Source of the DNA: Cladopsammia gracilis | Lineage: Eukaryota; Cnidaria; Anthozoa; Scleractinia; Dendrophylliidae | Direction: 5' to 3' | Length of the DNA stretch: 64,000 nt | Assembly (NCBI GenBank): GCA_022457155.1 | Contig: JAJGOT010000310.1 | Coordinates: 982,834 to 1,046,833, forward strand | In this document: positions 11,239-25,300 of the stretch, piece after piece | Layout: each line of letters opens with the position of its first letter | How positions within the stretch are numbered: position 1 is the first letter of the stretch | Made by a program: the position numbers and the translations under genes | The notes under the pieces: generated by a model | What the model was told of the DNA's origin: nothing | What the model saw: only the letters and a program-made list of their open reading frames with translations | Databases searched by the model: none

Positions 11239-13546
11239 ATCATCATCATCTTATTTAAAAAACACGGTGAATACATCAGGCATCAGGGTTAACTTCAAGA
11301 TCGGCATATGCATCTTGTATTTGTATGTTTTCTTTTATTTTTCATCGTTACTGATACGTTTTCTAAGCAACGCCGCCGAAGGCTAGAGGCCGGCTGTCAA
11401 GCTAGAAACGAGAACCTTCAGAAGGTTTGGCTCAGAAATTTGGTTATTCGTGGACCGGAAAGGAAATAGGTATATTAGATTGCCTACTAGTTAACATTTA
11501 TCTTCGAATCTTTTCATTGTAATTTTTTAGTACATTCGTTTTCCAGATACTGTGAGTTGACATTTAATCTTACCATCGATAACCGTGACTGTATAATAAT
11601 GCTCCCTGGAGATGTAAACAACAGAAAAAAGCTCAAACTTCTCTGCTCGCCGGCGGAGTCGTTTTTGCCAGGAACTATGTCAAATATTCCATGGTAGTTG
11701 AAGGAGGATTTCCCCGTCCCTAGACGTCGAATTTTTTTCGATGCAAACTTCTGATGCAAACGTCCTCCGCCAGCGGAGCTCACTAATTATGCCCGATGCA
11801 AATCAGATACGCCGACAGAGCAGCCCACAAAATACAAACACTTCTCGGCTCGCTGGAGGTTTCGTTTTAAGCGGTATCGACCTTAATAAACGTTCGGTAA
11901 AAATAGCAGGAGGTTTACCGCCTCCCACGATGTGAAAATGTTTTCGATGCGAACTTTCGAAGCGGAGGAAACTGCCTCGGCGACTGGAGTTGCCTGGAAC
12001 TACACTAAGGCGGGTTGAGCGGCCCCAGAAAAAAAATGCGAGACATGTTAAACGGGCTTTTGATATCTAACAGGACCGCTTCTTGGGACTAATAAATTTT
12101 AAAATTAATGTCGAACGAAATTTCAAACTCAGTGAGACGAGAGGCAGTTTGGGAATGGTTATTTAGTGGCTACCTTGAGGTCGGTATATATTCCGACCCT
12201 AAGGTAGCCATTAATTCATTGGGTTAGTGGCTACCTTGAGGTCGGTATATATTCCGACTAAGTCATTGGGTTAGTGGCTACCTTGAGGTCGGTAATAATG
12301 TAATATACTCTGACGAACTATTTGGCTTCATGAAAAGCTCGTATATAGTGACCAACGAAAGTACGAAAAAGGCCTTTATCTAAGTGCCGGCAAAAATTCA
12401 CTTCGAGAGAGATCGCATTTGTCTGGGTCGAAATCAAAATAAACAATGTGCGATGCATCAGGGTAATTATAAGTGACGATGGGTCTTCAACATAGCCGTT
12501 GTTTTTGTCGTCACGTAACGCTACTCCCCACTAAATTGAGAGGAGCGTTGCGTGACGACACAAATAACGGCTGCGTGGGAGACTAGGGAGAGGGGAGCTT
12601 TCATAATTCGTATGGTGAGAGGAATCTCTTGTCTTTCTTAAATGATCAAGTCATGCAAATATGTTCAGTATGCTACTTAAAATTGTCCAATGACTGATTT
12701 TTAGAAACGCGACTCAAGGCCGCAGGATTGTTCCAACTTAGCGCATAAAAGAAAAACAATCATTGTCAACCCGTGAATACACGTATGCGTAATGAACGGG
12801 TTATCGGTAACGGAGACAGATATGCAAATGGCCACTCACTCACTCGCCCACTTACTCCTTCCATCGCGATCTTGGATGGAAGTATGAGACAACAGAAAAC
12901 GCGATTTCATGCTTTCTGGTCTAGCTACATCACTTAGAATTCAAAAACAGTACGAAAACGAGAACCAGTCTCTTCTAAATCAGATTTTAAACTTTGCGAA
13001 AAAATTGTTTGACATCAAAACGGGTTTCCCTTTGGTGCATAGAAGTCACACTCGCGAAATGAATGGAAGCTTTTTGAAAACGTTCCTGATCGCACCAACT
13101 TAGCTAGGCTTTTAAGTTGACCGAGCGGTTTCGTAAATTTTTGAGCAATCAGTATTCGAGCTTTTAAGCGGCAAGAAATTTTATTAGCAGTGTTTGCATG
13201 GTATAGTGAAGTGTATAGATCCCTGTACATGTGTATATATCTTTTTTATTGTTATTTTTGGCCATTATTTCGAACGTTTCATAAATTAGTTTCTTCCACT
13301 TTTTAAGTCGCCATTGTTCTGCAGCACTACGCTACCGGATTCGGTTCCATTGCGTTCGATTTTGTTTGAATGAGTTTGATTTTGTTCAAATGCCCTCGGT
13401 TTTGTTCGATTGGTTCGATTTGTTCGATAATCGAAATCATACAAAATTAGATGTTCGATTGTGTTCAATTAGACACTCGGGATTAAAGATCACCGCTAAG
13501 AAGTGTTTCACAGCAAGTCCAGCAAAACTCCCGGAACTGAAAGGCG
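11239..13546. other. Intergenic stretch with short repeats
   Basis: No gene is supported. A gtggctaccttgaggtcggt motif recurs at about 12170, 12228 and 12272, the first paired with an inverted copy (ctaaggtagcca). A small fold-back lies at about 12495-12570 (gtcgtcacgtaacgct against agcgttgcgtgacgac). The stretch at 11700-12040 contains related g-c-rich blocks (cgatgcaaact) of unknown nature. Confidence 0.5.
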
Positions 13547-15190
13547 TTTTAACCCTATTCAGACTGGGCGGGGGGGGGGGGGGGGGCTTTTCGAACCCCC
13601 CTCCAGTAAAATTGTGATAACTCTTACACCGAAATAGCTATGATGCTGAAATTTTCTGACTTTTCCTAGAATTTATCTAGAAACATTTTGGTATCCATAA
13701 CATGTCAGTGTGATTAACCATGTTGCCATGGCAACCGGTTTTTGACACATAGGTTTTCAAAATATTAAAATATGGTGAATTTTTTATTTTAAGATCTTGT
13801 TCTCGGGTGAATTACGGAATGGGTCTCATTCGATATAAAGGGGGGTGGTCTGTTTTAAAACTTATCTGACTTATTGACTTTAAACTTTCTAATAGGCTTT
13901 TAATTGTGGAAAACAATTTTTTATCGCTTACATGAATGGACTTGCTACGTCAGGTGACTTGCCACGCCCAATTTGTAGCAATTATTTTCGATCCAAATTT
14001 ACGAGATATTGGAAAAATATTTTATTTATACTTAATTTGTTTTCTATCAATGTCCATCAGCACAAGGTTTATGGAACTAATCGGGGTTTTCTAAAGTTAT
14101 TTGTTTTCTGTAAACTATAACGTTTTTATTTTAGAGTGGGACTGGGACTAGAGGAAAGCAATGAATAATTATGCAGCAATAACAGCTTTCGAAATTCCCC
14201 GTTTAATTTGACGTATTACTCTGTAAATTGAAGACTGAGGAAGGAAAAACGCGAGCTTTTAATTGAATTTTCATGCTGTAATCTGAAAAATCCAAATTTT
14301 GCATAATTTAGGGCGTGGCTGGTCATGTGACCCCAACAGACACAGACACAGACACAGGGTACCATCCAAAAATGGTTTTGATTCTTAGTGCATGGTTATA
14401 AGAAAAAATATTAGGGGACGCTGAAGAAAGCTAGAAAAAATGATTAAAACCCAATATTACACGAGGAGCCATGCCTTAATTCACGCGAGTTCTTTGACTT
14501 ATAGTGCATTTTCTTGTTAGAATAGTTTTTTCTTGTGACTAGTTCTTGAAAGACATCAAAAATTTTTAACATCAAATATTTGGGGGGGAGGGGTAGGCAA
14601 ATGTTTGGTCTCTTTTACTTATAGAGAAAAATGTTGTACTATTTATTAAATAACGCTTCTAAGTTCATTGTTTGGATAATAGACATTAGTTTGATACGTG
14701 TTTTATACATTCTGATCCTTTTCTCTTTTAGATATTTTTTAAATTTTAATTTAAACGAAAAAAAAAGGAAATCCAAGATGGCGGATCCAAGATGGTGGAT
14801 CCAAAATGGCGGACAATAATTTCAAAATTATAGTTTTATCGCCTTTTTTTGCTTTTTCTCGCGTTACAAGTGTGTCCTTGTTTGTATTTATTATGTTTTA
14901 ATATTAAAGAGATGATTTTACAGTTATATTTGATATTTTAAGTATCTGGATGGAAAACTATCAAAGAAACGGCGGAAAAACAAAAATGACGTCGTTGTGA
15001 CGTCATACTTGGGTGTGGCAGGTCAAAACTGGGTGTGAGGTTTCCTTGTATGGAGATGAACATTGTGTGAAAAGTTCATGGTCCTAGCCTTACTGGTTCC
15101 AGAGATATGAAGGGGGGGTCCGAGGAGCCCCCCCCCCCCCCCCCCCAGTCACAGATTGCCTAAAAAAACCCAGTCTGAATAGGGTTAAAA
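13547..15190. mobile_element. TIR element of 1.64 kb (22-bp TIR, poly-G/C subtermini)
   Basis: ttttaaccctattcagactg begins the left end at 13547, and its exact complement ends at 15190. The inner edges are long G and C runs. The interior (an ACAGAC run at about 14336 and a triple aagatggcgg-like cluster at 14776-14815) has no credible transposase, so this is a non-autonomous DNA transposon. Confidence 0.85.
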
Positions 15191-15439
15191 GAACTGATAG
15201 AAGTTTGATTTGTGAAAGTAAGGAAAATTCAGCGTGAAATAGGTTTGTTTTTGGAATCATCGAACTGAAGTGCAGTAAAATTCGACTTGTACCAGATTTG
15301 TACAATTATTTTTAATTTAACGTGGATCGTGCTTTGTCAATGATGACAGAATGTAATTAAAAGTCTCTGTTGACAGCTACAATGCACGTTTATGCCTTAA
15401 TGCGAGTTTCCTGGCGAGTTTTAAACAAAGGGCTCCTGC

Positions 15440-16905
15440 CAAAGCCGGGATTTTAATCCACCACAAATATGCGAAGCACGCGTCTTTGAAAGTCGCCTAG
15501 TACTTAAAATCGGGGCTCTGGCTTGTTATGCATGGAAAAAATTATAGGTCATCATGTTGGTTAAGGAGAAACAACCACTTATTTCCTAAGGGAACTGAAT
15601 CCTCAAAGGAAGCCCCCTTGCTTCGGAATGCGCGCACGCTCGTGCACGCGCAAACGACGCAAGATATTAGCGGAGCCCGCGGGCCGAAGGCCCGGCGGAG
15701 CACCATACTCATAGAACCTATGCCTGTCATTTTTCATGGTCATGGCTAGCGGAATGTTTCGCGGGCGCGCGCGTGCCAGCCGGCCTCCGACATCCAGGCT
15801 CCGCCGTCGCGCAGGGCTAGCTCTCGGGCGCGTATGACGTCGCAAAACATGCGCGTACACGACGTCGTGTTGAAACCAAAGCGAGGCTTTGTTTTTCGCG
15901 CGGTTACACGGCCGAATGTCACGTCAGCTGGGAAAACACTTTGATGTTTTGCTGTGTTTACTGAGCGGAGAAAACGGTTTAAATTAAAGTCGTTATTTTC
16001 CAGCATTTTTTCGTGGTTTGCTACTCAAGACAGGGATACTAATTAAGAGATACTCAGAAGCCGCTTTAGTGGAAAAAGAAGAGCTTTCAGGAATAAAATC
16101 TTGCTTCGAGGAACTATATACGTTTTTAGCAATGCGAGAGATGGGTTCGTTTTACGGATTTCAGCACCAAAGCGGAGATTTAAAGAATTTCCAAGCACAG
16201 TAGTCGCCGGAGGGACTTTAATAAAGGTAAAACAAATTACATTTTTCGATGGGAATTTATCTTGATATCAATCTGTGATTGACTTTTTGTTTGTGGTCTC
16301 GTTAGTTTTGGAGAATTGTTTTTAAACGTGTAGCTTAAATTCAGTTGTATTAACTTCTTGAATTTCATCGAAGACACGGCTCGGCCTCGATGCGCGTTTT
16401 GCGTTTTGCTTTTAAACATAAACTAATGGAGGTTTGAATAAAATTTTTCGAAAGAAGATTGTGTTGTCCATTTTTATGTGTTTGTTCATTTCATTACATA
16501 GATTGAAAAGCGATTTTATGTAAACAAAACAAGACTTAGATTTTATACTCGCGTCGCCTTATGCAAATATGTTTGTGTATTTTTGCAATTTTGATTTCCA
16601 AATCAGTTTCTCGGGCATTTTTTGACAAGCAACAAGTGTATTTTATTCGGAAAATAGTCGTAATAGGTATTCTAGACGGAGAAAAAGTTGTTTTTGTGAA
16701 CTTTTGTACGGTCTAAATGTACTGTGCAGACGGTCGGGTAATAAGCTTAAGCTTACTGTTTTTGAGAATTGCTAAAATTGAAAAATAGCCCGGTCGTCAA
16801 TCTTAATTCCGACCTTTCACCTAAGTTAAGTTTCATCTTAGTTAAGCTTGTTCAGAGGGTCTTCAGAGGGCAACGCTGTTAGGCTAAGCCTAACTATATA
16901 TATTA
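15440..16905 (+). repeat. Dispersed repeat family A, copy 2, with a GC-rich leader
   Basis: Bases 16060-16905 are collinear with family A at 3560-5690 and 43455-44155. The GC-rich stretch at 15650-15910 is repeated in inverted orientation at about 63120-63390 (caaagcgaggctttgttttt, catggctagcggaatgtttc). Short frames here show no recognisable domain. Confidence 0.65.
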
Positions 16906-18720
16906 TGCACAGTTGTGATACGCAATGCAATACTAGGTAATCACCGTAAAGACAACATTAACCGTGCTGTAGCGTTTGATCTAAGTCTGGAAAAACCCAT
17001 TAAAAGTCCGCAGATCGGTTTAATTTTTCATACTGAGTTCGAAGTCAAATAATTAATGAGTAAACAGATCTGTGTTTGTGTCACGTTAAGAAAAAACCAC
17101 GAAGAGTTTTTAGCCGAAAAATGGAAGGATTGACGGATTGAATGACGGACAGACGGAAGAAGTGAACATTTGCATATTTCCCCGTTCAACGCTGCTTCAC
17201 GACGTTTTCACGAGTTACAAACACCGTTTGAACGGAAGAAGTGAACATTTGCAAAGTTTTCCTCGTCAGCTATAACAGCTTAAAAAATCCGTTTGAAACA
17301 AGAACAAAAAAGATATTTGTAACAATGAGATGTCCAAAAACCCGGCACAAGAATAGTGAGCAACGCCACGCATGGTAACTCGTGACCGTGTTTTTTTTAA
17401 AATACTTGTTTATGTAGTATTTAGTGTCATGTGTGTCTATGTTTTCTTCACGTTTGGTACAAGTTTTACAACATACCTCAAAGTTTTTAAAGCGTTATGA
17501 TCGTCTGTGTCTTCCAAATAATTGTAGTTTCGGCTTCTTCATTCGCTTGTTGTCTGTCTATGAGGAAGTTCTGTTCGAATTATTAACTTGTAGCTAAAAT
17601 GTTCAATGTTTTATTTACGCAATAGAAACTGACACACTCACAAAAAAGAACAAAGGTTTGATGGACAAGTTGCACCAGTTATGAAGATACAGTATAACGT
17701 CGCTGATTTTTAAAATAGCTCGAGTTATCGGGATAAATTTAAGCCAAGGAAAAGTAAAATTAGTTCGAGTTAGCGGGGAGTTGGGAGTTAACAGAGTTCG
17801 AGTAAGCTGGTTTCTACTGTCTTAAAACAAATGCTTGACCGGAAATATTTCGCATTATTTATGTATTTCTTACGTTGGCTGGCCGTTTAACATGTTATTA
17901 AACATGTCAGCAGTCATAGCTCCATAAATCAATTGTCTTTATGTCTGCTCGATCGATGCAAATTGGTCTACTTATATAGCCATTTGCGCCAAAACTGACA
18001 AACACAGTCCCCTCCAATCAAATTTCGCCGATTGATATGTTTTTTAACTTAGCCGTAACGGTGATACGAAACACACATTTCTTGCTGTCGTTTCACTTGT
18101 TTTGACCACGACAAGGTTTATATAAACTGCAGGTAAGTAACCAATTGGTACTATGAAATGAGGTAAAATAATATTCATGAAAACTTCATCGGCTAAGGTT
18201 GATCACAGTACAAGTCTTAAGCAAATTACACACGGAACATCTGCATGCAGTCTATCAGATAACTTTTAAAGTTATCTGATGAACGGTGAGTCTGTGAGGT
18301 GGGCGCGAAAAAAAATGTTAGATAGAGAATTCCAGCGTGAAGCAAGAAAAGAAAGAACAAACGTTTCTTTCCCTTTCTGTGCCTGCCTTGCAGGCACATG
18401 GCCACGGAAAGAGTAAGGAGCACGAGGGAAATAGAAAGCCACCTTCCCTCTACTTTCGAACTCCGCGCTCTCTGCAGGTGCTTCGTGCGCTTTAAATGAG
18501 TCTCCTTTCTAGCGTGTAGCACGCAAGATAAAAATTAATTCTCATGTTCAGAGGTTGACATCCGGTTTTTCCGGATTTACGCTGCCAAAAGCCGAAAAAG
18601 GCCATCTTGCTATAAACTGAAACTCCATAAATGCCCTTACATTGATTTCGTACGGTGTTCCGTAAGGGTCATGACCTGATGCATGTGTTTCTTTCATTCG
18701 TTAAGTGGAGATTTTTTCTA
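16906..18720. other. Intergenic stretch without supported gene
   Basis: A 22-bp direct repeat (acggaagaagtgaacatttgc) occurs at about 17152 and 17232. A tcgagttancgggg-type repeat lies at about 17715-17810. A block at 16980-17045 resembles 63020-63075. Nothing coding is seen. Confidence 0.4.
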
Positions 18721-18975
18721 ACTTGTCTTATAACACGAGATTTCGACTTATAAAGCGAGATCTCGACTTATAACACCAGATCTCGACTTATGAGGCAAGA
18801 TCTTTACTGTAAATCGATATCTCACGAGATTTTTTCTATCTTGTCTTATAACACGAGATCTCGACCTATAACTCGAGATCTCGACATATAACACCAGATC
18901 TCGACATATACTGATATAACTCAATATCTCGTCTTAAAAGGAAATCTCTACTTATAAGGTGAGATCTCGATTAGG
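18721..18975. repeat. Minisatellite, about 18 bp (cgagatctcgacttataa)
   Basis: A run of degenerate units around cgagatctcgacttataaca, each with a palindromic gagatctc core, in two blocks separated by a diverged stretch near 18800-18835. Confidence 0.75.
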
Positions 18976-19579
18976 ATAACTTTAAGGAGACTAAACATAG
19001 ATTTGTGAACTCAAAGCATCTGAATGTTCAAAAGTTTTCTCTTTATTATCTAAACTATTTAAATAACATCATGATGTTGACATGCAGGTGCACTGTGGCC
19101 ACCAATTCAGTAATAAAATTTCAATAATCTAAAATCAAAGAAGATATCTTCTTTTTTATTCTTGTTTTCAAAGCAACATCTTTGTATAAATAATTTGTCC
19201 AATTTTGCCTGTTTATAAGCTAAGCAGTCGTAGCAACAAGGAGTTTTCGCATCTCATACCACGCGAAAGGAATTGTCGCTGCAACCTGTCTCCGCATCAC
19301 GTCCTTGCGGCCTGTCGCCTAGTGTGTCCCGACCTTTAATCAGTGTCGTAATTAGCTTATCCCCTCCACTAGACAAATAGGGACTGAAGCATCACATTCG
19401 GATTTTCTTCGTTAAAATTAAAAATGGAAAAAAAAAATTGTTGGAGAATCTTGTAATCAGAAATGTATGTAGCCATACATTAATGAAATTGAAGACCAGC
19501 TGAAACTGGACAAGTATTGCAGTTCGGTATTAAATGGCGATTGGACGTGGCACGAAGGAATGAAATAGCATGCCCTTAA

Positions 19580-20297
19580 GGTTACAGTGTACCTTCGGGG
19601 GTGTCTCCAGTATAACAGCTCTAGCGTCTTAAGATTACACTTAATATACCTAAACCCAGATATAAAATTAAAGCTTATAGAGCTGGCTATCTAAATATGG
19701 AAACCATTTGGTAATAAAATGAATTGTCGATTTTTTACGACATCTAAATTCGAACGTCCGAATCAGCTTTAAAACGCTATAACTCAAAGCGATTATTATA
19801 TTTTGCTAATTTGATTTGTTCTCGGGTTTCCGGACACGAAGCGCTAAAAAACGTGTCGGCGATTTTCCATATTCAATTGCAGTGAACAGTTACAGAATAT
19901 TTTCGAAAAGGGGAGAAAAAAAATTGGAATGATCGCACGGAAATGCCTCTTGACGAAAACGTTTTCGGAATTAAGAAATTCGCCGACACGTTTTGTTTGA
20001 TTATATGTTAGCCTAGCTTCTGTCCAAATTTGAGGAAAATCGAACAAATTTCCTTTGAGTTGTAGCTCTTTAAAGTGTCCCCAACAAGCGAAAAATTAAC
20101 TTTGAGAAAACGGCGCTTAAAAAAACATATCGCTTAATAAACAAACTCCGCCCACAAAAGTTATACCGTCATTACTCCGTCAATTTTCACTATTTTTCGA
20201 TACTTTTTTTTTTGGATGAAAGTTCATTCTGTAAACTTTATTTTAACGCCAAAAAAAAATTTTCAATAAATTTTCGATCTGAAGGTACACTGTAACC
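19580..20297 (+). mobile_element. TTAA-flanked MITE family D, copy 1 (piggyBac-like target)
   Basis: The 17-bp TIR ggttacagtgtaccttc starts at 19580 and its complement ends at 20297. TTAA flanks both sides (19576-19579 and 20298-20301). An inverted copy lies at 40021-40741. There is no transposase. TTAA target choice is typical of piggyBac, but other superfamilies are possible. Confidence 0.82.
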
Positions 20298-20301
20298 TTA
20301 A

Positions 20302-21114
20302 AAGCTCACATGCATGTACGCAAATTTCAATATACTGCAGCGAAATCTACAATGGTGGGTATTGAATGAAAACTTCAACCCAGAAACAGTCAAATGTTCT
20401 CTCACCCGCTCTCTCACGCCTACAACCCTCCATCAGCACTTGCAATATTTCCCTTTGCACTCCATCTACCCCTCGCTCTATTGTAGCTGAACGCCTTGAA
20501 CAGGCTAAGAATTGGTTTGCAGTAGGTGATGCAAGTTGTTCGTTCCTCAAAACCAGCTTCCATCTTGATTTTAGAGCCCACACAAGTCCTCGTTAACCAT
20601 GCGCACAAAATATCGAAACAAGTGATTTGTTGAAGCTATCTATGAGTTATAGTTTTCTTGTATTTAGTCAAGAAAAGCTGCTTTATAGCAAAGTTGATAT
20701 TCATATTTTATTTGGCGGGAATCCGGCCAGTACTTTGCCAAGATCAAAATGAATGGCAAAACTGCCGAAACAGCAATTCGTAAACATAAAGATTTCCTGA
20801 TCATGGGCAGTGGATGTTTAAGTACAATTATCAACTGATGTGTTCAGTAATAACAACGTAGAAAAATAAACAGCCAAGTTAGTGCTTGAAAAAAGCCAAC
20901 AGATGCTTACAAAGAGAAGTTTGAGATATTCGCTCTTGTCAGTTACCCAAAGTGACAAAAGGTTTGGTTGTAGTGGAAGACCCATTGCGTTTTAAACCTA
21001 AGATGGATATTTAACATTTTTACCATTCTTTTTAAATAATATATATTTATATCAAATGGATAATGAGTTTAATTATTAGATGGATAAGTTGGCTTAGACA
21101 AACTATTCATGCTT
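20302..21114. other. Intergenic stretch without supported gene
   Basis: An open frame of 76 codons at 20366 has no recognisable domain and may be chance. No repeats were recognised. Confidence 0.35.
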
Positions 21115-21640
21115 AACCCCTCGGATGAACAATGAGAGGGGAGTGGATGTCCCCCTCTTAAGTTTTTCTCCGATTTTTTTTAAAGCATTTGTTGTTAGCT
21201 TATGCCGTCTTCAGAAGCTTTTCGGTTATTCTTGAGACATATGTTGGTAAAGTTTTGCGACAATCAGTTGCTATGGTAACAAGATATGATGTCATAAGTA
21301 GCATGAGTCAAGGCCATTTTTGAATAAAATTATTTTTTTACCTTTGTTGAATTACAGTATATCATGTTTTACAACAATAGCAAAAAATATTTGCAATTGC
21401 TGCATTTTTCCAATAAATTTGAATTTTTAGTAGAATCCAAGAGTCACGGATCCCCAGCAGCGCCATAACCCATAATAGTTACCTTATCTTGTAGAGCAAA
21501 TCACGTGCTATCCATTGGAGGTAAAATAGTTCCGAAATATTGTAACAAAGGTAGGAGCTGCAACCATACCCCCCCCCCCCCCCCCGCCCACCGACCCCTT
21601 GTACTACCGGAGGGGTGTAAGCTTGCGTGTGCATCCGAGG
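21115..21640 (-). mobile_element. MITE family C, copy 2 (inverted)
   Basis: Diverged minus-strand copy of the 10634-11238 element, sharing the tatgacatcat and ctacaagataaggtaa.tattatggg blocks. It ends directly against copy 3, forming a head-to-head pair. Confidence 0.75.
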
Positions 21641-21642
21641 AG

Positions 21643-22205
21643 TAACCCTCGGACCTACACGCAAACGTATACACCAACCGTGGTGGTTGGGTTTTTGCGA
21701 TGTTGCAATATTTCGGAAATATTTTACATCTAATAGATAGCCCGCGATGTGCTCTACAAGATAAGGTAAATATTATGGGTTGGGGCGCTGCTGGGGCCCG
21801 TGATGTCATCCAAAATGGCCGCCAAGGTGGCCGCCATCTTGGATTTTACTAAAAATTCAAATTTATCAGAAAAAATGCGGAAATTGCAAATATTGTCTGC
21901 TAGAGTTGCAAAATAACATACAATCAAACATTTTGATGCTTTTGGTAGCATTTTATATGTTTTTTCGCTGAAAAAGGTGAAAAACACACTTTTTTCTTTA
22001 AAAATGGGTTGACCACATGTTACTTATGACGTCATATCGCGTTACCATAGTAACCGATTGTCGCCAAGCTTTACCAAAATGTGTCTCAATGAAAAGTAAA
22101 CAGCTACTGAAAACGGCATGTGCTAATCTTAAATGGTCTTGAAAATATCGGAGAAAAACCTTAAGAAGGGGGTGGCAACCACCCCCCTCCCTTGTCCGAG
22201 GGTTA
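21643..22205 (+). mobile_element. MITE family C, copy 3
   Basis: Plus-strand copy with ends taaccctcggac and gtccgagggtta. The body matches the 10634 copy closely. It lies 93 bp upstream of the first recognised RTK1 exon. Confidence 0.83.
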
Positions 22206-22297
22206 ATAGAAAGCGTAGAAAGCGTTTTGCCTCATCATCACTTTTGTTGTATATCTTTTTCAACTACGTTATAATTATCTTTTTTTCGTTTTTATAG

Positions 22298-22374
22298 CGT
22301 TGGATCTGACTGCATAATGACCAAGATTATTTTATTCGTTTCACTTCTTGTGGTAACAACAATGTCTAAAACTC
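22298..22374 (+). CDS. RTK1 first coding exon (signal peptide)
   Basis: An acceptor (tttttatag) precedes 22298, so a 5' leader exon is spliced on. Translation starts at 22317 and gives [19 protein letters not shown], a classic signal peptide. The donor ACTC|gtaagt leaves phase 1, matching the CTLD exon. The homologous exon of RTK2 is at 61489-61565. Confidence 0.85.
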
Positions 22375-25300
22375 GTAAGTTGTCTTAGTACAGTAAAGAT
22401 AAAAGAAACTAGCTGTCATGCATGTTTAAGGTGGCTCCTAATAGTTTAAATATTCCCATCATGATACATCTATGATATTCAATCACAGCTACACCAGTAA
22501 AGTTAAGAGAAAACGTTTAGTACAGGTTTGTAAACACTTAATCAATGAACAAATTTAGGTGGCTACGACATCAAAATTTGTTACCGTAGCAACGTCAAAA
22601 GAGGCCAAAAAGACCCCATTTTCAACCTTTTAAGGCTAATACCTTCAAAACTGCTCGGTGAATTTTTTTGATTTTTATACATTTTCGTTTTATAAACATA
22701 GCAAACATTTGTGCCAATTTTGAAAAAAAATTTATACATAGGATTCAGAGATATGTCATTTTTACATAAATTTAAGGTAGCTCTGAACTCTATGTACAGT
22801 ATATTTTAAAAAATTGTTAAAATGTTTCTCTTGCCAATTAAACAAAACTGTATCGAAAACAAAAACTTTCAACGTGTAGTTTATAAGTTATTAGCCTCAA
22901 AATGGTCCAAAATAGCGTATTTTTTACCTCTTTTCTATGGTTGCCGAAATGTAGCAAAATTCGAAAAAAATATATTTTCATTCGATAAAATATATTTTCA
23001 TTCGATAAAATATATTTTCATTCGATAAAATATATTTTCATTCGTTAAAATATATTTTCATTCGATAAAATATATTTTCATTCGATAAAATATATTTTCA
23101 TTCGTTAAAATATATTTTCATTCGATAAAATATATTTTCATTTGATAAAATATATTTTCATTCGATAATATATTTTCATCAGATAAAATATATTTTCATT
23201 CGATAATATATTTTCATTCGATAAATAATACATTTTCATTTCGATAAAATATTTTCATTCGATAAAAAAATTCGTTCGATAAAAAAAAATATTTTCATTG
23301 GATAAAATCACGTGGTATCATAAGGCCTGGTCACTTGGCTTAAACATGGCGACGGACGAAGATGATTCCCTCAGCGAATCCCTGTGGGAAGACTTTTTTT
23401 CAGGGCTTGTCCCCCTACTCAACATCTGCGAGTGCAATAGTTCGAATGTTAACTTGGACTTTCCCTCAGCAGCAGTGTTATTCAATCAGTTGGACATGAC
23501 GTTATCAGTTCTTAGAAGTGTTTCAGACGCTGTTGTAAATATGGCGAATTTCGACCAGTTCCAAGAACTTTGTTCATGCTTTTCTGAAATTCACTTGTAT
23601 TGGTGGAATAGGATGGCTGAAATTGGAAGGAGAACCACAAGCATGGCCGATATGGGTCCGCGTTCTGTCGTCGTCAGTGGAGCAGGAAGACCACGATTTG
23701 TGATTGCACAGGAACTTTTGGAAAACTTGAGAAGCCTAGGTTGCACTTGGATACAAATAGCTCGCATGCTGCACGTTTCCCGATGGACCATTCAACGGAG
23801 AGTGGTGGAGTACGGATTAAACTGTGGAAGGTAGTCTGATATAAATGACGATCAACTAGACACTATCATAAGAGGATACATATCACGCCATGGGGTAACT
23901 ACTGGGCAGACATATGAAATGAAAATATTTTTTTATCGAACGAATTTTTTTATCGAATGAAAATAGTCAGTATCGAAATGAAAATGTATTATTTATCAAA
24001 TGAAAATATATTATCGAATGAAAATATATTTTATCCAATGAAAATATATTATCGAATGAAAATATATTTTATCAAATGAAAATATATTTTATCGAATGAA
24101 AATATATTTTAACGAATGAAAATATATTTTATCGAATGAAAATATATTTTATCGAATGAAAATATATTTTATCGAATGAAAATATATATTTTTCGAATTT
24201 TGCTACATTTCGGCAACCATACTTTTCGCGTTGCCATGGCAACGAACGATGACGATATTTGGATACCACGTTGTTGACTGATAAAAGATTTACTGGTTCC
24301 AACTAAAAGATTTTTAGCCACACCATCGGGCTAGCTGTAATGGAATGCAAAAGACGAGAGGGCTGAACAATATGGAGCCACCTTAAGTTCCCATTTGTTC
24401 TCTATTTGGTTTCTGTCACTTGTTAGTAGTGTTTAACACACGAGCTTTCTTGTTCTATTAGATCTACAATCACGAGCCGAAAACTACTTATGAAATGAAA
24501 ATGAAATGCTAGTATTATTACTTACAACCACAGTATTTTCTCTGGGGAGCTCGCACACATTGTCCCCATAATCCTAATTAGATATATTTGCAGTGCAGTA
24601 TGTGGTCCAAGGGGACATATTACGTATAGCCATATACTTTGTGTTCAGTATAAAAGTGCCCGGCTTACGTACGCCAAAAAATCCCTCAGTCTTTTCGAAA
24701 TGGACGACCGGCCGTCACACAGCTTTCGAGGTAAACATCAATCGCATAATAATCACCACGTAATCATGCCACCTTTTGTCACGGTCTGATCACGTGCGCT
24801 AGCGGGCAACAGTGCAATGTTAACCTCTGACGTCAAAATTGGTGCCCGCTTTCGCAAACGTTGCCAGCTTAGGACAATTGGCGGGAATTCAAACAGTTTG
24901 TTTGTTAGATGTCATGTGACCATGAATCAACCAATCAATGCGCGTGTTGTATTGAGAAAAACTCCAGCCATATAACAATGTATCATACTGATGTTTTGAT
25001 GCAAGGGACAAAATTTCAGTTTTCGTGGACTTGTACTGTAACACATCAGTCAATTTGCCTGTCTGAAGTGAGATCGACATATATGGACGAGTTGTCGCTT
25101 ACCAGAGATTAAAAACAATGGAAAAGTTCAAATCGCCAGCGTTGAAGGTGGTCGCGGTCGCTTACGAGATGTTGTCATTATGAGAGGTTTCGACTAAAGA
25201 GTTCAGACTGGAAAAGAATTGGTATTTGGAGGAGTGATCGCTTTATAGTCTAGAAGAGGTGGTCGCTTATGGAGGTTCGACTGTATATGCAAGTTGTAAT

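Noticed and set aside
15528..16006. Overlapping GC-rich ORFs on both strands
   Set aside because: The region is a dispersed repeat with an inverted copy at 63.1-63.4 kb; the open frames reflect high GC.
20347..20608. ORFs on both strands of about 75 codons
   Set aside because: No recognisable domain, no splice context, no repeat support; could be chance.
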